Of a stretch of DNA of 64,000 nucleotides, positions 1 through 8,266 are shown piece by piece. Both the position numbers and the translations under genes were made by a program. The notes below the pieces were generated by a model. That model was not told the DNA's origin. It saw only the letters and a list, made by a program, of their open reading frames with translations, and searched no databases. Source of the DNA: Citromicrobium sp. (lineage in GTDB: Bacteria > Pseudomonadota > Alphaproteobacteria > Sphingomonadales > Sphingomonadaceae); NCBI GenBank assembly GCA_002729695.1, contig PBYQ01000006.1, positions 1 to 64,000 on the forward strand, read 5' to 3'. The first letter of the stretch is position 1. Each line of letters starts with the position of its first letter.

Positions 1-8
1 TTCGGATT

Positions 9-93
9 GCGGGCGTGGCGGAACTGGTAGACGCGCTTGGTTTAGGTCCAAGTATCGCAAGATGTGGGGGTTCGAGTCCCTTCGCCCGCACCA
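9..93 (+). tRNA. tRNA-Leu (anticodon UAG)
   Basis: The acceptor arms GCGGGCG (9-15) and CGCCCGC (83-89) pair and are followed by A and an encoded CCA. The anticodon stem CTTGG/CCAAG encloses the loop TTTAGGT with anticodon TAG at 34-36, which reads CUN leucine codons. A variable arm longer than five bases and the T-loop TTCGAGT fit a class II leucine tRNA. It lies 59 bp upstream of the trigger-factor start. No promoter is visible because the window begins eight bases upstream. Confidence 0.95.
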
Positions 94-152
94 GGCTCTC
101 GCTGCACATCGCAGTCTCTCACCACTGTCGGAAAGCACGTAAAGACCACAGC

Positions 153-1826
153 ATGCAGATCACCGAGACCACCAACGAAGGCCTCAAGCGCGCCTATCGC
201 ATCACGATCCCCGCGAGCGAGATCGACGACAAGATCAAGGCCGAGGTGAAGCGCATCGCGCCGCAGGTCCGCATGCCTGGGTTCCGCCCGGGCAAGGTCC
301 CGGCCAACCTCGTGCGCAAGATGCACGGCGAACAGCTGCACGCGCAGGTGATCAACGACACGGTCCAGTCCTCGGTCGACGAACTGATCAAGGACAAGGA
401 ACTGCGCCCGGCTATGCAGCCCGCCATCTCGCTCGGCGACGAGTACGAAGAGGGCAAAGATGCCGAAATCGACGTCACGCTCGAAGTGCTGCCGAAGATC
501 GACGCGCCGGACATCGACGGGATCACGCTCGAACGCCTGACCGTGCCCGTGGCCGACAGCGAGATCGACGAAACGCTGCAGCGCATCGCCGACCAGAACA
601 AGACGTACAAGGATGCGCCCAAGACCAAGAAGGCGGCCGACGGCGATCAGGTCATCATCGATTTCGTCGGTTCGATCGACGGTACCGAGTTTGCTGGCGG
701 CAAGGCGGAAGACGCGCCGCTGGTGATCGGTTCGGGCACCTTCATCCCCGGCTTCGAAGACCAGCTGAAGGGCGTGAAGGCGGGCGACGAGAAGACCGTG
801 AAGGTCACGTTCCCGAACGACTACCAGGCCGAAGACCTGAAGGGTCAGGACGCCGAATTCGCGGTCACCGTTAAGGCGGTCAAGACGCCTGCCGATTCGA
901 AGATCGACGACGATTTCGCCAAGACGCTGGGTCTGGAAAGCGCCGACAAGCTCCGCGAGCTGGTGAAGGCGCAGATGGAGCAGGAAACCGCCGGCCTCAC
1001 CCGCACCCAGATGAAGCGCCAGCTGCTCGACACGCTGGCCGCGGGCCACGATTTCCCCGTGCCCGAGCGGATGGTCGACGCCGAGTTCGAACAGATCTGG
1101 GCCCAGCTGACGCAGGAAGCCCAGCGCGAAGACGATCCCGAAGCCGCGATGAAGGAAATCGAGGCGGAGCGCGACGACTATCGCAACATCGCCGAACGGC
1201 GCGTGCGCCTGGGCCTGCTGCTGTCCGAGATCGGGCAGGCGAACAACGTCCAGATCACCAACCAGGAAATGTCGATGCTGATGCAGCAGGCTGCGCAGCA
1301 ATATCGGGCCGAGGACCGCGAGCGGTTCATGCAGTTCATCCAGAACGATCCCATGGCCGCCGCCCAGCTTCGTGCACCACTGTACGAAGACAAGGTCGTC
1401 GACTTCCTGTTCGACAAGGCCGAGATCACCGACCGCGAAGTGACCCGCGAAGAGCTGGAAGCCGCGATCGAGGCCGAGGAAAGCACCGAGGCGGAAGCTG
1501 CCAAGGCCAAGAAGGCACCTGCGAAGAAGGCTCCGGCAAAGAAGGCTGCCGCTAAGAAGGACGACGCCAAGTCGGACGACAAGCCTGCGGCGAAGAAGCC
1601 CGCAGCGAAGAAGGCGCCCGCCAAGAAGGCAGCGGACAAGGCCGACACGAAGGCCGACGACGCGAAGGCCGATGCCAAGCCTGCGGCCAAGAAGGCTCCG
1701 GCTAAGAAGCCCGCCGCCAAGAAGGCTGCGAGCGACACCGCCAAGGAACCGGCTGCGAAGAAGGCTCCGGCGAAGAAGCCTGCGGCCAAGAAGCCCGCAG
1801 CCAAGAAGGCCCCCGCCAAGAAGTAA
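153..1826 (+). CDS. tig: Trigger factor with Lys/Ala-rich C-terminal tail
   Basis: This is the ribosome-associated chaperone and peptidyl-prolyl isomerase that meets nascent chains at the exit tunnel. The 557-residue protein shows the ribosome-binding signature GFRPGKVP at residues 43-50, an FKBP-type PPIase domain at about 160-245 (IGSGTFIPGFE) and a helical C-terminal chaperone domain to about 440. The ATG at 153 starts the conserved MQITET sequence. The frame is open further upstream, but that part would lie inside the tRNA. Residues 450-557 form an extension of AKKAPAKK-type repeats with a few Asp-rich breaks, which ordinary trigger factors of about 430-450 residues lack. The tail resembles histone H1-like or nucleic-acid-binding tails and may add RNA or ribosome affinity (inference). 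Confidence 0.95.
   Translation: MQITETTNEGLKRAYRITIPASEIDDKIKAEVKRIAPQVRMPGFRPGKVPANLVRKMHGEQLHAQVINDTVQSSVDELIKDKELRPAMQPAISLGDEYEEGKDAEIDVTLEVLPKIDAPDIDGITLERLTVPVADSEIDETLQRIADQNKTYKDAPKTKKAADGDQVIIDFVGSIDGTEFAGGKAEDAPLVIGSGTFIPGFEDQLKGVKAGDEKTVKVTFPNDYQAEDLKGQDAEFAVTVKAVKTPADSKIDDDFAKTLGLESADKLRELVKAQMEQETAGLTRTQMKRQLLDTLAAGHDFPVPERMVDAEFEQIWAQLTQEAQREDDPEAAMKEIEAERDDYRNIAERRVRLGLLLSEIGQANNVQITNQEMSMLMQQAAQQYRAEDRERFMQFIQNDPMAAAQLRAPLYEDKVVDFLFDKAEITDREVTREELEAAIEAEESTEAEAAKAKKAPAKKAPAKKAAAKKDDAKSDDKPAAKKPAAKKAPAKKAADKADTKADDAKADAKPAAKKAPAKKPAAKKAASDTAKEPAAKKAPAKKPAAKKPAAKKAPAKK
1500..1823 (+). repeat. Low-complexity AAGAAG/GCC codon repeat coding for the trigger-factor tail
   Basis: About 320 bp are built from near-repeats of AAG AAG GC(N) CC(N) GC(N), translating to KKAPAKKAPAKK blocks interrupted by short DDAKSDDK-like and ADTKADDAKADA-like stretches. 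Such tracts change length easily by slippage. The repeat also creates a long open frame on the opposite strand, which I regard as an artefact. Confidence 0.8.
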
Positions 1827-1838
1827 GGCACTGCACGC

Positions 1839-2633
1839 ATGGGCCACGGCGGGCTCGGCCTCGCCAGCGACGCAGAGCGAGGGCAGGCAGGCGCCAATGT
1901 GCGCCTGCTGCTCGCCTTCGCGCTCATTGCGCTGCCCTACCAGGCGTCCGTCGCCTTGCAGGAGCGATTTGCTCCGGAGAGCCCTGCCGGACCGGCACTG
2001 ATGCTGGTCGCTTTGCTCGCGTGCCTGCCCGCCGCGTGGATCGTGCGTGGCAGCCGTTTTTCCGCTTTCGGGCTGGGTCTGAAGCGCGGCTGGTGGCTGT
2101 TGCTCTTTGCCACGCTCTGCGTCGCATTCCTTGCCAAGCTGGCAACCATTCTTGCCGGATTGTGGCTTGGCTGGGCCGTGACATCGGCGCCGTCGCCTCT
2201 GCCCGATGCGGTTGGCATTGCCGCGCTGCTGGCGATCACCTTCATCCCGTCGCTGGTCGAAGACGTGATGACGCGGGGGATTCCGCTGGCGTCACGCCTG
2301 TACCGTTCGGGCCTGCTGCGTTTCGCGGCCATCAGCGCGGTGCTTTACACCGCCAATCACCTCTGGCGATTCGACTGGGGCGTTTCGGAGCAGGTGCGCC
2401 TGATGTGTATGGGCCTTGCTTACGCCGCGGCATGCTGGCGGTGGCGCAGCCTGTGGGCGGCGGTCGGCCTTCACTGGGGGTGGAACCTGGCCAATGCGCT
2501 CTCAGGGGCCGTCTGGCCCGTCGAATGGGCAGACGAGACCGCCATGCGCCTCGCCGCGGCGCTGGTGCATCTCGCCATCTTTGCGGCGATCGCGCTGTTG
2601 CCGGGCCGCAGTCGCCAGACTGAGCTCGACTGA
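1839..2633 (+). CDS. CPBP-family intramembrane metalloprotease-like protein
   Basis: This 264-residue protein is predicted to be polytopic, with about seven hydrophobic segments. It carries the motifs of the CPBP/Abi family of membrane-embedded proteases: an acidic motif VEDVMTRG (residues ~133-140), a TANH motif (~171-174) and HWGWN (~212-216). The acidic pair reads ED rather than the usual EE. The start is uncertain: ATG 1839 lacks a good ribosome-binding site and the first 20 residues are not membrane-like, so a later start is possible. It lies 12 bp after tig and may be co-transcribed with it. It converges on the amidase gene with no bases between the two stop codons. Confidence 0.75.
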   Translation: MGHGGLGLASDAERGQAGANVRLLLAFALIALPYQASVALQERFAPESPAGPALMLVALLACLPAAWIVRGSRFSAFGLGLKRGWWLLLFATLCVAFLAKLATILAGLWLGWAVTSAPSPLPDAVGIAALLAITFIPSLVEDVMTRGIPLASRLYRSGLLRFAAISAVLYTANHLWRFDWGVSEQVRLMCMGLAYAAACWRWRSLWAAVGLHWGWNLANALSGAVWPVEWADETAMRLAAALVHLAIFAAIALLPGRSRQTELD

Positions 2634-4193
2634 CTAGTCCGCGGGGTCGCCGGCCTGTTCCATCCAGCGCGTGAAATCGGGGGTGGGGATCGCCGCGCTG
2701 CGCGCCCGCTCATACGCCGCGCCGGCCTTCAGCACTTCCCAGTCCTGCCACTTCGCGCCGATGATCGAGAGGCCGATCGGCAGATCCTCTACCCCGCCCA
2801 TCGGCACTGTCAGGTGCGGATAGCCTGCGATGGCCGCTGGGCTGCCGAAGCCGATGCTGCCATTGTAGTTGTCGCCATTGACGAGGTCGGTGGTCCACGC
2901 CGGGCCCATCGTCGGCGCGACGAGGAACTGCACGTCGTTCTCCGCAAGCAGCATGTCGATCCCGCGTTCGCCCGCCAGATGCACCGCATTCTCCCTCGCT
3001 GCTTCGTAGGCGGGGCGATCGGTGGTCTGTTCGGCCAGCTCGAAGATGCCCTGACCGAACCAGCGCAGTTCGGAATACCCGTGCCGTTCGTTGAAGGCGA
3101 TTAGGTCTGCAAGGCTGCGCGGCGTCAATTTCTCGCGGCCCGTCACCGGGGGGATCGAACGCAGGTATTTGCCCATCTCCTCGCGAAGTTCGAACAGCAG
3201 CACGGTGAAGCTGTCGCGGTCCATCTCCTCGTTCGGCTCGAACTCGATTTCGACCAGCTGTGCGCCCGCCGCTTTCAGATCGGCGAGGGCCGCATCGAAC
3301 AGGTCGGCCACATCGTCGCGGTCGCCCACCTGCTTGCGCATCACCCCGATCCGTACCCCCGCGAGCGAGGCGCTATCCAGACCCTCGGTGAAGTCGCGCT
3401 TGTGGTCGTCGGCCTCTGCGGTGGCGCTGTCCGCCGGGTCGCTGCCCGCAATCGCGGTGAGCAGCAGGGCAGCATCGGCAACGCTGCGCGCCATCGGTCC
3501 GGCGGTGTCCTGCGTGCTGGAAATGGGCACGACATGCGTGCGGCTGACCATGCCCACGGTCGGCTTGAAACCGACGATCCCGTTGATCGAGGCGGGGCAG
3601 GTGATCGATCCGTTGGTCTCGGTACCGATGGCAGCCCATGCGAACCCGGCGGCGACCGCCGCGCCGCTGCCCGATGACGACCCGCAGGTGTTGCGGTCGA
3701 TCGCGTGCGGGTTGCGGGTGAGCCCGCCCACAGCGCTCCACCCGCTGGTCGATCTGAAATCGCGGATGTTGGCCCATTCGGACAGGTTGGTCTTGCCCAG
3801 CACAACGCCCCCCGCATCCCGCAGATTGGCGATCAGCGGCGCATCGCGGCGGGTCATGTTGCCTGCGAGAGCAAGGCTACCCGCAGTGGTCGGCAGCTCG
3901 CGGGTCTCGACATTGTCCTTCACCAGCACCGTGCGGCCCATCAGCGGAAGGCCCGCCTGCTCCGCCGCGAGCGCCTCTGCCGGGGCATGGGGATTGATCG
4001 CGATGACCGCGTTCAGCATCGGCCCGGCGTCGTCGAGCTTCGCAATCCGCTGGAGCTGCCAGCTGGCCGTGGCTCCGGCGTCTGCGGGGGCATAGACGAT
4101 CGTCTCGTCGTCTCCCACCGAAGTCTGGGCGAGGGCGGGCGAGGCGGCGGCGAGGCCGAGCGCAAGGGCGGCGAGCGAGGAGAGTGTTGTCAT
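2634..4193 (-). CDS. Secreted amidase (amidase-signature family)
   Basis: This 519-residue serine hydrolase has an amidase-signature core and a clear signal peptide (residues 1-22, ending SPALA-Q), so it should act in the periplasm or outside the cell. The Ser-cisSer-Lys triad is visible: Lys92 in VLVKDN, Ser172 in CGSSSG and nucleophile Ser196 in TETNGSI, 24 residues after the cis-Ser as usual. Family members cleave amides or peptide-like bonds; the substrate cannot be read from sequence. The gene lies 72 bp downstream of a TonB-dependent receptor on the same strand, which suggests joint use of an imported amide substrate (inference). Confidence 0.88.
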   Translation of the reverse strand: MTTLSSLAALALGLAAASPALAQTSVGDDETIVYAPADAGATASWQLQRIAKLDDAGPMLNAVIAINPHAPAEALAAEQAGLPLMGRTVLVKDNVETRELPTTAGSLALAGNMTRRDAPLIANLRDAGGVVLGKTNLSEWANIRDFRSTSGWSAVGGLTRNPHAIDRNTCGSSSGSGAAVAAGFAWAAIGTETNGSITCPASINGIVGFKPTVGMVSRTHVVPISSTQDTAGPMARSVADAALLLTAIAGSDPADSATAEADDHKRDFTEGLDSASLAGVRIGVMRKQVGDRDDVADLFDAALADLKAAGAQLVEIEFEPNEEMDRDSFTVLLFELREEMGKYLRSIPPVTGREKLTPRSLADLIAFNERHGYSELRWFGQGIFELAEQTTDRPAYEAARENAVHLAGERGIDMLLAENDVQFLVAPTMGPAWTTDLVNGDNYNGSIGFGSPAAIAGYPHLTVPMGGVEDLPIGLSIIGAKWQDWEVLKAGAAYERARSAAIPTPDFTRWMEQAGDPAD

Positions 4194-4265
4194 GGGGCGC
4201 GAACCTGCGTCAGGTCCGCGCCCCCGTCAATTGGCCGAAAGCCCGTCGTGGGTTTAAGCAGAATG

Positions 4266-6392
4266 TCAGAACTTGCCGCTGACCGACAGACGGATGATCT
4301 GCGAGACTTCCGCTTCCATCTCTTCGCGGAACAGCAAGGGAGAGCGATCGCGCAGGTCGGTGTAGACGTAGCGCTCACCAAACGCGTGGCCGCCGCCGGT
4401 CGGGTTCAGGACGTTGAGGTTCACCGTCAGGCCCAGCACGTCCTTGTTCTCGACGAAGAAGAACTGGTAGACCGGGCCTTCCCAGTTGCGCCCTGTCTCG
4501 TAGAGCCGCACATAACGCTCGTTGGCGTTGATATCGATCCCCGTGCCGACTGCCCAGTTGCTGTCCGGAATGTCCCAGCGCAGCGTCGTTTCGTTGCTGT
4601 ACCAGGTGTGGCCGCTGAACGGGCGATCCTCTCCCGTCAGCGGGTCTTTCAGCGAGGTCGCTTCGTAGGCGTTGCTGGTGGTCAGCTTGGCACCCTTCCA
4701 CCCCAGCGGATCGAAATTGACCGTCGCGTTGAGGCTGAGGCCGAGCAGGCGCGCCGTGCCGTCGATATTGCCCGGCGACTCCCCGCCGGGGACCGGCACG
4801 ATGTCGATATAGTCCTCGATCAGGCGGGCATAGGCACCCACCGTGGCCGAGCCCCAGGGGCCGAGGTTCTTCTTGACCTCCAGATCGGCTTCCCACGCCT
4901 GTTGCGGCACCAGCCTGATGTTGCCCGCGTTGTTGTTGTTGTCGTCGAGATCGACGGTGGCGAGGAACTGCCCGAAGGACAGCTGGCCGACCGTGCGCGC
5001 CAGCTTGAGCGAGACGTCGAGCCCCGGCTTGACCGACCAGGCGAGGTTCGCCGAACCCTTGGGACGCCAGAATTCGCGCGTCACGCCGCCCGTTCCGGTC
5101 TGCGAGAGGCGCGAAAATTCCGCGCCTCCCCCGAATTGCAGCGTCAGACCTTCGGCGAGCGTCCGGTTGTGCGTCAGGATCATTTCGTAGCGATCTTCGG
5201 TCACGCCGCCCGATCCGCCGGGGAAGGGCACACGGTCGAACACCCGATCTTCAGGCGGAATGTCCGAGTTTCCGGTGGCAGGGGGCACGAGCACGCCCAC
5301 TTCGGCCTCCCGGTCCAGCCGGTTGAAGGCCGCTTCCGCGTCCAGTTCCCAGTTGCCGCCGAGCATATCCCACCGGTATTCGGCGCGGCCGATGCGTTCG
5401 CCGTACTTGCTGTCGGTGTAGAAGAGGCTCCCCTCGTCGGGGCGACCGTCTTCGTAGATGGATACCGATGTGGCAGGCCCGTCGCTCTGCTCGAACCGTT
5501 CGATCCCAATCAGCTTGAGTCGGCCGGGGCCGAAAGCGAAATCGACATCGGCGCTGATGTTGTAGTCGTAACCCTCGTCGCGATTGAGGAAGTCCCTGAA
5601 ATAGGGAACGTCGCCCACCGGGGTGCGCCATTCGTAGTTGTAGTTCTTGCTGTAGTTCTGGCCGTAATCCGCGTTGATCGTGGCAACCATGCTGCCCGGG
5701 CCATCCCACTTCAGCCCGCCGCGTACCCGCGGGTATTCCCCGACATTCTTGATGAGGATCCGGCGCGTTTCGAGCAGGTTGTCGTCGGCATCGAAGATGC
5801 GCACGCCCGGCCCATCGCCTGCGCCGCCACGCCCCGCGCCATGCTGGAGCGCGGCGTTCCATTCGATATTGCCAGACTTGCCATTGATCGCGACCTCGCC
5901 GCTGCCCCAGCTGGGCGCGGCGAATTCGGGCCTGAACCTCATATTGTAGCTGAAGTTTCCGCTGATCGCGCCCGTTTCGATAATGACGTTGGCAACCTGA
6001 CCGGAAAGGCCGGGGATGCCGAAAGATGCCCCATCGACGATTTCGATCCTTTGCACCTGCGTGGCCGAGGTGCGTGCCAGGCGGTCGACCGCACTGTCGG
6101 ACTTGCTGGCGATACGTTCCCCGTTGATCAGCACATTTTCGGACGCCTGGCCGAGACCGCGCCCCTGATTCTGCTGGCTGATCTGGAAGCCGGGCACCTG
6201 CTCCAGCATGTCGAGCGCGGTATTCGGCTTGAAGCGTGCGAAATCCGCAGGCGTATAGACATGCTGGTCGGTGCCGTCGGACTCGACGACTACCGTCCCA
6301 TCGGGCGGTGGAGCATCGCCGCTCGCATCCTGCGCGTAGGCAATGTGAGAGGTAGATGCAGCCAGCAGGGCTGCAAGGCTGGCGCGCGCCAA
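4266..6392 (-). CDS. TonB-dependent outer-membrane receptor
   Basis: This 708-residue outer-membrane protein has a signal peptide (AALLAASTSHIAYA-Q), an N-terminal plug domain (about residues 45-150, with ENVLINGERI) and a long C-terminal beta-barrel rich in alternating aromatic strands, ending in a terminal Phe. It should take up a scarce ligand using TonB energy; the ligand is unknown. Start: the first usual start codon in frame is a TTG at 6392. A better Shine-Dalgarno (GGGAGA) lies just upstream of in-frame ATC/ATT codons that would add eight residues including Arg residues, so the true start may be a rare ATT at about 6414-6416. The neighbour downstream is the secreted amidase. Confidence 0.85.
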   Translation of the reverse strand: MARASLAALLAASTSHIAYAQDASGDAPPPDGTVVVESDGTDQHVYTPADFARFKPNTALDMLEQVPGFQISQQNQGRGLGQASENVLINGERIASKSDSAVDRLARTSATQVQRIEIVDGASFGIPGLSGQVANVIIETGAISGNFSYNMRFRPEFAAPSWGSGEVAINGKSGNIEWNAALQHGAGRGGAGDGPGVRIFDADDNLLETRRILIKNVGEYPRVRGGLKWDGPGSMVATINADYGQNYSKNYNYEWRTPVGDVPYFRDFLNRDEGYDYNISADVDFAFGPGRLKLIGIERFEQSDGPATSVSIYEDGRPDEGSLFYTDSKYGERIGRAEYRWDMLGGNWELDAEAAFNRLDREAEVGVLVPPATGNSDIPPEDRVFDRVPFPGGSGGVTEDRYEMILTHNRTLAEGLTLQFGGGAEFSRLSQTGTGGVTREFWRPKGSANLAWSVKPGLDVSLKLARTVGQLSFGQFLATVDLDDNNNNAGNIRLVPQQAWEADLEVKKNLGPWGSATVGAYARLIEDYIDIVPVPGGESPGNIDGTARLLGLSLNATVNFDPLGWKGAKLTTSNAYEATSLKDPLTGEDRPFSGHTWYSNETTLRWDIPDSNWAVGTGIDINANERYVRLYETGRNWEGPVYQFFFVENKDVLGLTVNLNVLNPTGGGHAFGERYVYTDLRDRSPLLFREEMEAEVSQIIRLSVSGKF

Positions 6393-6584
6393 AATGCGAC
6401 CGGTAGTACGAATGATCTGTCTCCCTCAACGCCCCCGTTGGCGACGGAAGTGGGGCAGGGAGATTTTCGTTTACAGCCGTAGTCGACAAAACGGCATAAC
6501 GATCCGACTAGCGACAAGTCGCGTTGTAAGACGCAACCCAACCGCGGATCCGCGCTTGAACCGGCCCATGCGCAGCGGGCGGTC

Positions 6585-6610
6585 CGGCGCGCCGAATGGA
6601 CGGCGCGCCG
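6585..6610 (-). terminator. Hairpin downstream of the leftward clpP paralogue
   Basis: CGGCGCGCCG occurs twice (6585-6594 and 6601-6610) separated by six bases. It is self-complementary, so the pair can form a ten-base-pair stem. It starts 10 bp after the stop of the leftward clpP gene. No T-run follows, so it is a possible terminator or mRNA-stabilising hairpin rather than a canonical one. Confidence 0.45.
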
Positions 6611-6619
6611 TTAGCTCGC

Positions 6620-7243
6620 TCAGCCGAAGGTCACGTCCTTGGCGCTGTCGATGACCGTGCCGAGGATGCCGTATTCCTTGGCTTCCTTGGTGTTCATCCA
6701 GAAATCCCGGTCGATATCCTTCAGCACCTTTTCGTGCGGCTGGCCTGTCGCTCCGGCGATCTTCTGCGCGATGCGTTCGCGCATCTTGACGATTTCCTGC
6801 GCCTGGATGGCGATGTCGCTCGCCGGGCCGCGCGCACCGCCGGAGGGCTGGTGAATCAGGAAGCGCGTATTGGGCAGGCAGAAGCGGCGCTCCGCCGGAA
6901 CGCTAAGGAAGATATGCGTGGCGATGCTGGCTACCCAGCCGGTGCCGATCATCGCGACGGGCGAGGCGATGAAGCTGATCAGGTCGTGGATCGTATCGCC
7001 CGATTCGACGTGGCCGCCGGGTGAATTGACGATGACCCTGATGGGCTCGTTGCTGACATGGTCGAGATAGAGCAGCTGCATCGAAATGCGCTCCGCCATC
7101 TTCTGGTCGACGCCGCCGAAGATCAGCACGGTGCGCGCGTCGAGGAACTTGTTCATCATCGCCGCGCCGGCGTTGGAGATGTCCTTGTCCTTCTCCTCTT
7201 CGTCGTCGGCACGGAAGGGAAGGGGGTTGCTGGGCATCGGCAT
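6620..7243 (-). CDS. ClpP-like protease subunit, divergent paralogue
   Basis: This 207-residue ClpP-family serine protease has its triad in place: Ser106 (GWVASIA), His131 (LIHQPSGG) and Asp180 (DRDFW). The residues around the serine differ from the GQAASMG of classical ClpP, and the N-terminus carries an acidic ADDEEEKDKD patch instead of the usual axial loop. The ATG at 7243 is chosen because AAGGAG sits seven bases upstream; an open frame extends further but lacks that support. It is transcribed divergently from the classical clpP 148 bp away. It may form a mixed or separate ClpP ring with its own adaptor or ATPase partner (inference). Confidence 0.9.
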   Translation of the reverse strand: MPMPSNPLPFRADDEEEKDKDISNAGAAMMNKFLDARTVLIFGGVDQKMAERISMQLLYLDHVSNEPIRVIVNSPGGHVESGDTIHDLISFIASPVAMIGTGWVASIATHIFLSVPAERRFCLPNTRFLIHQPSGGARGPASDIAIQAQEIVKMRERIAQKIAGATGQPHEKVLKDIDRDFWMNTKEAKEYGILGTVIDSAKDVTFG

Positions 7244-7335
7244 AATCGGGCTCCTTCGGCGCATCGCCTTTACAATTTCGGCTTCGCGCATGTTGTTGCG
7301 GCACAACTGGCGCGCGCGGGCTTTCCATTCAAGCC

Positions 7336-7364
7336 TTGATGATGAAAGGGTGAGCACAGATATA
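7336..7364 (+). promoter_or_regulatory. Candidate sigma-70 promoter of clpP
   Basis: TTGATG (7336-7341) and GATATA (7359-7364) are separated by 17 bases and lie 27 bases before the clpP ATG, in the intergenic region between the two divergent clpP genes. This is read by eye only. A CTTG overlapping the -35 element also hints at heat-shock control, but the spacing to a matching RpoH -10 element is wrong. Confidence 0.4.
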
Positions 7365-7391
7365 GGCGCCGACGAGAGATAAGGACCCTCC

Positions 7392-8066
7392 ATGCAATTC
7401 GACGAATCCGGCTACTTCCGCGATCCTGCAACCGGTGCCCTGGTGCCCGTGGTGGTCGAACAGACCAGCCGTGGCGAACGCAGCTTCGATATTTTCAGCC
7501 GCCTGCTGCGCGAACGTATCGTGTTTCTTACAGGGCCTGTGGAAGACGGCATGGCCAGCCTGGCAGTGGCGCAGCTGCTGTTCCTGGAAAGCGAAAACCC
7601 TTCCAAGCCGATCAGCATGTACATCAACTCGCCCGGCGGGGTGGTGACGGCCGGCATGGCGATCCACGATACCATGCAGTACATCCAGCCGCGCATTTCC
7701 ACGGTCTGCGTAGGCCAGGCCGCGTCGATGGGCAGCTTCCTGCTGGCCGCGGGCGAGCCGGGCATGCGGATTGCGCTGCCAAATGCGCGCATCATGGTCC
7801 ACCAGCCTTCGGGCGGGGCGCAGGGCATGGCCTCCGACATCGAGATCCAGGCGCGCGAAATCCTGCGGATTCGCAAGAGCATGAACGATCTCTATGCCAA
7901 GTATACCGGCAAGGATCTGGCCGAAATCGAGGAAGCGATGGATCGCGACACCTTCCTCGACGCGAAGGAAGCGATGAAGTTCGGGATCGTCGACAAGGTG
8001 TTCGAATCCCGCCCGCAGGGCGATTCGACCGGCGAGGCCGAAGGTTCGGGCGGCGCGCCGTCCTGA
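7392..8066 (+). CDS. clpP: ATP-dependent Clp protease proteolytic subunit
   Basis: This is the classical ClpP: 224 residues, forming the tetradecameric proteolytic chamber that degrades proteins unfolded by ClpX or ClpA. The catalytic residues are Ser112 (GQAASMGS), His137 (MVHQPSGG) and Asp186 (MDRDTF). The C-terminus ends in a Gly/Ser/Glu-rich tail. AAGGAC precedes the ATG by seven bases. clpX follows 200 bp downstream on the same strand, the usual order. A divergent clpP paralogue lies on the other side. Confidence 0.97.
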   Translation: MQFDESGYFRDPATGALVPVVVEQTSRGERSFDIFSRLLRERIVFLTGPVEDGMASLAVAQLLFLESENPSKPISMYINSPGGVVTAGMAIHDTMQYIQPRISTVCVGQAASMGSFLLAAGEPGMRIALPNARIMVHQPSGGAQGMASDIEIQAREILRIRKSMNDLYAKYTGKDLAEIEEAMDRDTFLDAKEAMKFGIVDKVFESRPQGDSTGEAEGSGGAPS

Positions 8067-8084
8067 TCCGACGCCTTCATTCGC

Positions 8085-8100
8085 GTGGCGTGTTCGCCAC
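8085..8100 (+). terminator. Short hairpin between clpP and clpX
   Basis: GTGGCG (8085-8090) and CGCCAC (8095-8100) form a six-base-pair stem with the four-base loop TGTT, 18 bp after the clpP stop. There is no following T-run. It could attenuate readthrough into clpX or mark an RNA end. A second small hairpin, CCCCGC/GCGGGG, lies at 8233-8248 in the clpX leader. Confidence 0.3.
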
Positions 8101-8195
8101 AGGTAACTGATATTCCGGGCGCAAATTCGCCTGCGGAACAATGCGGAGGCGATTTTCAGGCCTTCGCAAGCATCTTCGTGCATGATCGCCACTGG

Positions 8196-8223
8196 TTGCA
8201 TTGGCGTGCGCGAAAGTTACATT
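8196..8223 (+). promoter_or_regulatory. Candidate sigma-70 promoter of clpX
   Basis: TTGCAT (8196-8201) and TACATT (8218-8223) are spaced by 16 bases and sit 43 bases before the clpX ATG. This would let clpX be transcribed apart from clpP. The match is moderate and was read by eye. Confidence 0.3.
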
Positions 8224-8266
8224 CGATAGGTTCCCCGCCGCTGCGGGGATTCGAGGACTACAGGAT

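Noticed and set aside
42..1847. Long leftward open frame opposite trigger factor, rich in Leu, Gly and Arg
   Set aside because: It is the antisense reading of the AAG/GCC repeat tail and of the tig gene; it has no domain, no ribosome-binding site and runs into the tRNA.
3705..6482. Open frame of over 900 codons opposite the amidase and receptor genes
   Set aside because: It is an antisense shadow in high-GC DNA; the leftward frames show signal peptides, amidase residues and a receptor barrel.
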